Shown piece after piece: positions 1-4,677 of a stretch of DNA of 9,209 nucleotides. The stretch lies in contig DASXTB010000221.1 in NCBI GenBank assembly GCA_036505615.1, positions 1-9,209 on the forward strand, read 5' to 3'. The notes beneath the pieces were generated by a model, which saw only the letters and a program-made list of their open reading frames with translations, was not told the DNA's origin and ran no database searches. Each line of letters opens with the position of its first letter. Position 1 is the stretch's first letter. This DNA is from DASXTB01 sp036505615. GTDB taxonomy: Bacteria; Acidobacteriota; UBA6911; JACQSX01. A program made the translations under genes and the position numbers.

Positions 1-63
1 GTCACGGGGATCATAAGGGCCTTCGAAATCGGCAGTAAATCGATAGATAAAGGAATCATTCAT
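1..63 (-). CDS. possible N-terminal fragment of a gene running off the left edge
   Basis: On the minus strand an ATG at 61-63 opens a frame of 21 codons that stays open to the window edge and begins MNDSFIYRFTADFEGPYD. An in-frame stop (TGA) lies about 30 bases upstream with no other start codon between, so if this is a gene the start is fixed. There is no convincing Shine-Dalgarno sequence before the ATG, and the fragment is too short for family recognition. It has the same orientation as the regulator at 453-2522, about 390 bases downstream of that gene's stop, with a REP-like element between. The complementary strand is also open over 1-96, so strand choice is uncertain. Confidence 0.28.
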   Translation of the reverse strand, partial: MNDSFIYRFTADFEGPYDPRD

Positions 64-247
64 GCCCGTGTTCCCAGTGTCCCCCGTGGTTCATAGTTTT
101 GAGACACTCTGCTTGGCTGCAGAGCTGCTTATCACAGCACAATGCCTATATTGCCGGACTTTCCGTCGCGGCGGTCGATGACACCATGACAAGCAATAGC
201 GCGATTGCAACTGAGTGCTGCATTTGTTGCTCCAATTGATTCAATCT
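64..247. other. intergenic stretch with nothing recognised
   Basis: With the REP-like element at 248-393 this forms the non-coding region after the regulator gene. I see no ORF with a ribosome binding site, no tRNA-like cloverleaf, and no hairpin followed by a T run. It may hold a promoter for the possible gene at the left edge, but no clear -35/-10 pair stands out. Confidence 0.4.
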
Positions 248-393
248 GTACGGGCGACCCTGTGTGGTCGCCCGCTGCAGAATCTAGCGAATTTTTCTTA
301 GTTCCGTTTCGAAGCGCATCCGCGGGAACTGTGCAATTTGTTTGGCTAATCCGTCAGCTGTTGCGGCGGGCGGCCACATAGGGCCGCCCGTAC
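248..393. repeat. REPIN-like element: two inverted palindromic hairpins
   Basis: Two 32-base arms (248-279 and 362-393) are inverted copies of each other, matching at 28 of 32 positions. Each contains a perfect 9-bp stem with a 6-base loop: 251-259 pairs with 266-274 (arm CGGGCGACC), and 367-375 pairs with 382-390 (arm CGGGCGGCC). Each arm begins GTAC when read towards its hairpin. Most differences fall at stem positions where the partner base also changes, so pairing is kept. About 82 bases separate the arms. This is the architecture of REP doublets (REPINs), which are moved by RAYT transposases. No RAYT gene is in the window. The element sits just beyond the 3' end of the regulator gene, a typical REP location, and may also stabilise or end its transcript. 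Confidence 0.75.
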
Positions 394-452
394 GATCAGA
401 TGGATTTTTTCGTAGGTTCTCACCTTCGCGGTTCTGATTGGGGCAACAAACC

Positions 453-2522
453 CTATGGTGTGAGGCCAACGCGCTGAAGCAGGTCTTGGAATCGCGAGTC
501 GGCGCTAAGATCGTCATACCTCGGTTCCACTTTAAGAAAAACCAGAAAGAAATTCCTCTCGTCATAAGCCCTTTCCAGTTGTTCGATTGCCTGCGGCTTG
601 TGTCCCAGCTTTCCGTAAATCACTGCTTTCTCGGTTCTATCTAAAGGGCCGGCCTTTGATTCCTCCCAGTAATCGAGCTGATTCTGCAAAAAACCTCGCC
701 AGCCCGAAAGCGCATAGGCATGTCTGAGCGAGGCTACTGCTGCAGGGCTGCGGGTTGTTGCGTATTTGAGAAATTCTTCCACAGCCTCACTGTACATCCC
801 CAGTTGAGTGTATACATGGTAGAGATACTGGTGCGCGATGATAAAGTCAGGGTCTATCTCGAGTGCCTTCCGGCATGCCGCAACCGCCTGATCGTACTCA
901 CGCGAAAAATAATAGACCTGTCCCACATCTGTGTTGATGATCGGCGATAGCGGATCTAGCTCGAGCGCCTGTTTCATCTCTGATTTCGCCTCACCCAATC
1001 GTCCTCTCGCGGCCAAATAGATGCCATACCACTGGTGAGCCGTCGCGTAGTTGGGAGTCGTCGTGATGGCGAGCTTAAACTCTCGTTCCGCCTCTCCCCA
1101 GTCCCAATTCCAGAACATCCTGTCAAATCCCAGTGAGGCGTGAGCTTCGCCGAGGGTGTTGTCCAGTTCCAGCGCCTTTCGCAGTGCCGATTCTGCCTTG
1201 ACCGCGTCATCCATCAAGTACGCATCCGCCAACCCGGCATAGGCGAGAGCAAACTTTGGATCCTTTTCGACGGCGCGTTGGAAATATTCGATTGATTTTC
1301 GGAAGCCCTCCGTAGTGCGTTTGTTCCAGAAAAAACGGCCTTCCAGGTAGGCCTGGTAAGCCTCCGGATTTTCCGTTGTGCGCCTGGGCGGTCTGGTATT
1401 CGCCTCACTGCTCAAGTTCAACCCCGAGACAATGCGGTCTGCAACCCGGTCCTCTAAGGTAAGAAGCTTCCCGTACTTCATGTCGATCTGATCCTGCCAG
1501 ATGGTCTGATTGCGAGTAGTATCGATCAACTGAGTGGTGACCCGTAGATCGTCGCCGTCTTTGAGAAAAGCACCGGTTAGTAGAGCATCCACTTTTAAGT
1601 CTTTGGCAACCTCTCGGGGATCGACATCCTGGTTGCGATACTTGCCTACGTAAGACGAAGGACGAACCGTCAAATGGCCGACATTGCTCAGCCTGTTAAT
1701 GATGGAATCGGCCAGCGAGAATCCGAGAAAATCGGATTCGGCATCCGGCTTGAGATTGCGGAACGGAAGAATCGCCAGCGTGCGCGGCCGGGTGAGGATC
1801 GACGCGGCGCTTTGCGGCCTTAAGTAAGCAAAATATACAAGAGCCGATCCGGCAACCAGCACTAGTGCCAGGGCGATCCCAACAGATGTGATCGTCCGCC
1901 ACGAAGTAATACGGAGCATTGATCGGGACGGATGGGCGTCTTTCGTGAGCGCAACCTGGCTGCGAACCACCGGCGGGACTGGAACCTTTTCCATTTCCAA
2001 AACCCGATCCGCGATCGGCGATGACAAAGGGAATGCGACGCCCGTTCCACGCGATGTTGCATAGCCATCATTCCAGTTCTCCGGTTGCCCGTCGTCGATT
2101 TCCTCTTCGATAAGAACACTGGACCGGGAGCGTTCCTCGACTCGGACCACCTCGCCGCCCGTTGCGCCTCGTGCAATTTCGTCGCCGTTTTCCGCAACCC
2201 TGCGCACCTCGGCCACGAATCGATATCCGCGGCCGGGCACGGTCAGGATGTATTGATGGTCGTTAGGACTCTCTCCCAGAACCTTTCTCAATTGGAAGAC
2301 ATGCTGGCTCAGGTTTGCTTCTTCGACAAAGGTGTCCGGCCACAGCAGCTTCATTAAAAAATCTTTCTCGACTGTGCAACCGTTGTTCTCCACCAGAGCA
2401 AGCAGTGTCTGGAAAGCCTTGGGCGTGAGAGGCAGGGACCGGCCGTCGCGCGTAAGCACACGTTTGCGGGTATCCATGAGGAAGGGGCCAAATTCGTAAA
2501 AATGACTTCCCTGCGACTGCAT
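453..2522 (-). CDS. CadC-like membrane regulator: winged helix, TM segment, TolB/FlgO-like domain, TPRs
   Basis: This 689-residue protein is probably a one-component transcription regulator anchored in the inner membrane. Residues 9-105 form an OmpR/CadC-type winged helix (PF00486 type), with the typical LTPKAFQTLLALVEN, WPDTFVEEANLSQHVFQLRK and VPGRGYRF blocks. A variable, charged linker (about 108-205) leads to one hydrophobic segment (about 211-234). Residues 247-370, starting TLAILPF and containing VDALLTGAFLKDGD, match the TolB-N/FlgO-like domain usual in this architecture. TPR-type helical repeats fill about 386-670, for example EYFQRAVEKDPKFALAYAGLADAY and EAKSEMKQALELDPLSP. The wing would bind DNA while the periplasmic TPR part senses protein partners or the envelope state; this is inferred from CadC. 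No receiver or kinase domain is present. The chosen ATG lacks a clear Shine-Dalgarno but places the wing at the usual distance from the N-terminus. The gene is divergent from the exported-protein cluster at 3094-8250 and is preceded by four TTAAG-type boxes that may be its own operator. The regulated genes and signal are unknown. Confidence 0.9.
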   Translation of the reverse strand: MQSQGSHFYEFGPFLMDTRKRVLTRDGRSLPLTPKAFQTLLALVENNGCTVEKDFLMKLLWPDTFVEEANLSQHVFQLRKVLGESPNDHQYILTVPGRGYRFVAEVRRVAENGDEIARGATGGEVVRVEERSRSSVLIEEEIDDGQPENWNDGYATSRGTGVAFPLSSPIADRVLEMEKVPVPPVVRSQVALTKDAHPSRSMLRITSWRTITSVGIALALVLVAGSALVYFAYLRPQSAASILTRPRTLAILPFRNLKPDAESDFLGFSLADSIINRLSNVGHLTVRPSSYVGKYRNQDVDPREVAKDLKVDALLTGAFLKDGDDLRVTTQLIDTTRNQTIWQDQIDMKYGKLLTLEDRVADRIVSGLNLSSEANTRPPRRTTENPEAYQAYLEGRFFWNKRTTEGFRKSIEYFQRAVEKDPKFALAYAGLADAYLMDDAVKAESALRKALELDNTLGEAHASLGFDRMFWNWDWGEAEREFKLAITTTPNYATAHQWYGIYLAARGRLGEAKSEMKQALELDPLSPIINTDVGQVYYFSREYDQAVAACRKALEIDPDFIIAHQYLYHVYTQLGMYSEAVEEFLKYATTRSPAAVASLRHAYALSGWRGFLQNQLDYWEESKAGPLDRTEKAVIYGKLGHKPQAIEQLERAYDERNFFLVFLKVEPRYDDLSADSRFQDLLQRVGLTP

Positions 2523-2531
2523 AAGACGGCA

Positions 2532-2568
2532 TTAAGAATTCTTGAGAAGTTTTAAGGGATTCTTTAAG
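2532..2568. promoter_or_regulatory. four helically phased TTAAG-type boxes, candidate operator of the regulator
   Basis: Read on the plus strand, TTAAG, TTGAG, TTAAG and TTAAG begin at 2532, 2542, 2552 and 2564. The spacings of 10, 10 and 12 put the boxes on nearly the same face of the helix. OmpR-type winged-helix proteins typically bind head-to-tail direct repeats with about 10-11 bp spacing, and the adjacent gene encodes such a protein. The boxes lie 10-46 bases upstream of its start codon, which suggests autoregulation. That role is inferred; the repeats themselves are visible. Confidence 0.5.
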
Positions 2569-2572
2569 GACT

Positions 2573-2603
2573 TTTTATATCACTACTCTCTATTTTCCGT
2601 CAC
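2573..2603 (-). promoter_or_regulatory. possible promoter of the regulator gene
   Basis: On the minus strand TATAAA (2573-2578) resembles a -10 box. GTGACG (2598-2603) is a 4/6 match to a -35 box, at a rather long 19-base spacing. If correct, transcription would begin near 2566, and the TTAAG boxes would overlap or follow the start site, which favours repression. The match is modest and A/T-rich DNA alone could give it. Confidence 0.3.
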
Positions 2604-2619
2604 GCAAAGACTTGGCTAC

Positions 2620-2804
2620 AGAAAAGTGTCCGTTGTCAGTTGTCCGTCGTCAGTTGTCTTAATTAATACCTGTGGCTGCCGAGGCCGAGAAGAGTTAGTT
2701 GCCGCAACGAGTTAGGGACCGCGACCCAGGGACAACGTACGAGGGGCAACGAGTCAGGCAATGAACCACGGACAAGTGACAACGGACAACTGACCACAGA
2801 CAAG
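2620..2804. repeat. inverted GTCAGTTGTC-rich arms in the divergent intergenic region
   Basis: The left arm (2635-2659) and the right arm (2770-2794) are reverse complements at 22 of 25 positions and are separated by about 110 bases. Each arm is itself built from short degenerate units of the type GTCCGTTGTCAGTT. Inside the loop, 2704-2718 and 2746-2760 form a direct repeat (GCAACGAGTTAGGGA and GCAACGAGTCAGGCA, 13 of 15). The translation of the minus strand here is low-complexity and repetitive, so I treat it as non-coding repeat DNA. Confidence 0.6.
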
Positions 2805-2956
2805 AAAAAGAAACACACGTGAGGATCAGGCGCCGGACATTGATCACGGAGGAAAAAGAGCGGGTCGTCATTGTAACGAGCGGGTCTCGGCCAGGGCACG
2901 ATCCTTCTATCGAACGCCATCCGAGCCGCGACCGTCAGGCGCCGGGACAATCTCCC

Positions 2957-3019
2957 GAAATGGGGAATGCGGAATGCGGAATGGGGAATGGGGAACGGGG
3001 AATGCGGAATGGAGAATCC
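2957..3019. repeat. 7-bp tandem repeat, about nine units of GGAATGC/GGAATGG
   Basis: Nine consecutive 7-base units can be read: GAAATGG, GGAATGC, GGAATGC, GGAATGG, GGAATGG, GGAACGG, GGAATGC, GGAATGG and AGAATCC. The inner seven (2964-3012) differ from one another by one or two bases at most. The array ends 74 bases before the first possible start of gene A. It is a simple sequence repeat whose copy number could vary by slippage and change the spacing of anything upstream of gene A. Confidence 0.8.
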
Positions 3020-3080
3020 GGCAACGGTATTTGGCGCCTGCTTAGGAGAGTGCACGAAATGATTTCAGTTCTATTTTACG

Positions 3081-3087
3081 AAGGAGG
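3081..3087 (+). promoter_or_regulatory. strong Shine-Dalgarno before the upstream start of gene A
   Basis: AAGGAGG lies 6 bases before the ATG at 3094. A second, weaker site, AGGAG at 3111-3115, lies 8 bases before the in-frame ATG at 3124. Both starts therefore look usable. Confidence 0.6.
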
Positions 3088-3093
3088 AGGGAA

Positions 3094-3876
3094 ATGAAAG
3101 CGTCGACACGAGGAGATTCCTTTATGAGAACAACAAAGATTCATCACTGGGCATTGCGACGTTTCCTTTTTAAACCTTTGATGACCGCGATCTTGCCTGC
3201 CGGCTTGATCGCCGGGACACCTTCGCGCTTCCATGATTTTGCCCAAATCGCGGATGGCGGAGGTTATCGCACTATCTTCCTTGTGCTTAACCAGAATGAT
3301 CAAAGTGTCGATATCACGGTCAAGTTTTTCAAGGACGATGGCACGCCGCTGGCTTTAACGGTCGACGGCATCTCAGGTTCGGTTCTCACTGCCTCTATTC
3401 CAGCGGGGGGCACAAGGAAGATGGTCACTGCAGGAACGGCCTCAGGGGCGCAGGTCGGCTGGGCGCAACTGACGGCTACAGGCGAAGTGGGTGCGCAAAT
3501 TTTATTTGAGTTCTCCAGCTCAGGGCAGTTAGTCACTCAGGCGGCCGTCGAATCCCCAGGACCTGTCGACAATTTCGATGTCTTCTTCGATCAAAGCAGC
3601 ACGTCCGGCACTGGAGTTGCTCTCGCAAACCTGTCGGAGAGCGGATCCATCGCTGTCAGACTGACACTCAAGGACCAGAGTGGGACTGTACTGGCTACAA
3701 AGGATCTAACGCTTGTGGCTCGAGGTCACGTTGCGCGATTCATCAATGAGATATTTCCCGGCACCACGGGGCGAGGGTCGCTACATATCGAAAGTTCCGG
3801 CCCGGTGAGTGCAATTACGTTGCAGGTAACCGGGTTGGTCATCGGCACCCAGCCGGTTATTTCGGTCTCCTTGTAA
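3094..3876 (+). CDS. exported protein A with two Ig-like beta modules
   Basis: Gene A encodes 260 residues from ATG 3094, or 250 from ATG 3124. Both starts have Shine-Dalgarno sequences and share a frame; the second puts a basic region (RRFLFK) and the hydrophobic run LMTAILPAGLIAG nearer the N-terminus, as a signal peptide needs. I keep the longer form because its ribosome site is the stronger. The rest looks like two tandem beta-sandwich modules (about 48-155 and 160-260, long numbering). The first has FAQIADGGGYRTIFLVLN, FFKDDGTPL and SIPAGGT; the second has GVALANLSESG and ARFINEIFPG. No cysteine and no catalytic motif is apparent. The same modules recur in gene D, downstream of gene C. 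The stop is 13 bases before gene B, so A heads a likely operon. A surface or periplasmic structural or binding role is inferred; I do not recognise a named family. Confidence 0.8.
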   Translation: MKASTRGDSFMRTTKIHHWALRRFLFKPLMTAILPAGLIAGTPSRFHDFAQIADGGGYRTIFLVLNQNDQSVDITVKFFKDDGTPLALTVDGISGSVLTASIPAGGTRKMVTAGTASGAQVGWAQLTATGEVGAQILFEFSSSGQLVTQAAVESPGPVDNFDVFFDQSSTSGTGVALANLSESGSIAVRLTLKDQSGTVLATKDLTLVARGHVARFINEIFPGTTGRGSLHIESSGPVSAITLQVTGLVIGTQPVISVSL

Positions 3877-3877
3877 C

Positions 3878-3883
3878 GAGGAG
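3878..3883 (+). promoter_or_regulatory. Shine-Dalgarno that sets the start of gene B
   Basis: GAGGAG ends 6 bases before the ATG at 3890. A TTG at 3884 is in the same frame but directly abuts this site and is too close to be used, so ATG 3890 is chosen. Confidence 0.7.
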
Positions 3884-3889
3884 TTGATC

Positions 3890-4606
3890 ATGAAAAAGAT
3901 GACCCTTGTATTCATCAGTTGTTTGGGCCTTGTCATTCTTCCCGCCTACGGACAATGTCTATCTCAAGCTGATCAAGCCGAGATTGACTCCAAGTTCCAA
4001 GGCGATCTGGGCGTTTTTGCATCTCTCGGCTCAGTCTTCCCGCCGACGATACCTTTGCTGACGGATCGTTGGACCGGCGCCCAACGATGGGCGCGCTCGT
4101 GTGAGCCGTACGTCGATAAGGCGAAGGCCATAAACGCCGCGATCTGCATGATGACAGAGGTTCGGGACCGACCGACGACGAGCGCGCGTGATAAGGACGC
4201 TCTAAACAACGTTATCAATGACGGCGCTGATATGCGATTTAAGCTATTTCAGGGGGCGAATGTTCCCCTCGGCGGCGGTGGCGTCAATGTCCGGCCAGCA
4301 GCAGGTTGTAAATGCTCCATCAAGGTGGTCATCAACGGCACACTCGAGTCGCGCACCACACTGCGCACGTTCCACGGCGGCCCTCCAGATGACTTCGAGG
4401 CCTTTTGCGATCCCGCAGACGGAACCTATACCTGGGACTTTCAGCCTACAGATCGGGCCGGCATTTCATCGCATACAAGTACCCGGCTTAGGGGCAAGTG
4501 GGCCTCATTCGTCTCGGAGCGTACGGGCACCTTTCAAGTGACGGTGCACTATACGGCTCCAGATGGAAGTCAATGCGAAGCTGTGCAGCTGGTCAAGGAG
4601 CAATAA
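3890..4606 (+). CDS. exported cysteine-rich protein B, unrecognised domain family
   Basis: Gene B encodes 238 residues. Residues 1-21 form a clear signal peptide (MKKMTLVFISCLGLVILPAYG). The residues before Cys23 do not fit a lipobox, so it is probably a soluble export rather than a lipoprotein. The mature part has a helical N-terminal half (about 25-120) with the block VRDRPTTSARDK, then a glycine stretch (PLGGGG, 127-131), then a beta-rich C-terminal half. That half has CKC (140-142), CDP (173), YTWDFQP, FQVTVHYTAPDG and a last Cys229. Its end resembles a PKD/Ig-like strand pattern, but weakly. The whole mature protein is repeated as residues about 470-680 of gene C: over the last 100 residues I count about 68 identities. 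Cys71 and Cys87 are absent from that copy. The function is unknown. B lies 13 bases after A and 71 bases before C, consistent with co-transcription. Confidence 0.85.
   Translation: MKKMTLVFISCLGLVILPAYGQCLSQADQAEIDSKFQGDLGVFASLGSVFPPTIPLLTDRWTGAQRWARSCEPYVDKAKAINAAICMMTEVRDRPTTSARDKDALNNVINDGADMRFKLFQGANVPLGGGGVNVRPAAGCKCSIKVVINGTLESRTTLRTFHGGPPDDFEAFCDPADGTYTWDFQPTDRAGISSHTSTRLRGKWASFVSERTGTFQVTVHYTAPDGSQCEAVQLVKEQ
4265..4606 (+). repeat. B-type domain, copy 1 (DNA-level repeat of 6379-6720)
   Basis: The 3' half of gene B and the 3' end of gene C are offset by 2114 bases at both ends of this segment, with only compensating one-codon changes inside. Nucleotide similarity is easily visible, for example GGCGGCGGTGGCGTCAATGT against GGCGGCGGTGGCGCCAATCT. 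Protein-level similarity extends upstream to about 3972 and 6088. Confidence 0.8.
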
Positions 4607-4666
4607 AAGCTGCCGAGAGGTGCCAAATGTTTTCGGATTCCCTGCATTACTGTCTAAAGCCGAATC

Positions 4667-4672
4667 GGAGGA
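4667..4672 (+). promoter_or_regulatory. Shine-Dalgarno that sets the start of gene C
   Basis: GGAGGA lies 5 bases before ATG 4678, and the protein from that ATG starts with a signal peptide. The frame is open upstream to an ATG at 4498, but that would overlap gene B by more than 100 bases and bury the signal peptide. Confidence 0.75.
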
Positions 4673-4677
4673 CTTTT

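Noticed and set aside
1..96. Tail of a plus-strand gene entering from the left, ending at the TAG at 94-96
   Set aside because: It is only 31 codons with no recognisable sequence, and the opposite strand over the same bases looks slightly more protein-like.
284..565. 93-residue minus-strand ORF overlapping the 3' end of the regulator
   Set aside because: It runs through one arm of the REP-like element and out of frame into the regulator gene, and shows no family features.
2957..3019. CRISPR array
   Set aside because: The units are 7 bases with no spacers.
2663..3055. 130-residue ORF on the minus strand with repeated FSIPHSPF and VVSCPLSL-type stretches
   Set aside because: It is the translation of the 7-bp array and of the GTCAGTTGTC-rich repeats. 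The low-complexity protein follows the DNA repeats, and no family is recognisable.
3890..3961. Protein B as a lipoprotein at Cys23
   Set aside because: The residues before Cys23 (AYGQ) do not fit a lipobox, which needs Gly, Ala or Ser just before the Cys. Cleavage after AYG by the ordinary signal peptidase is more likely.
4498..4677. 60-residue N-terminal extension of gene C
   Set aside because: It overlaps gene B and would place a clear signal peptide 60 residues inside the protein. ATG 4678 has a good Shine-Dalgarno.
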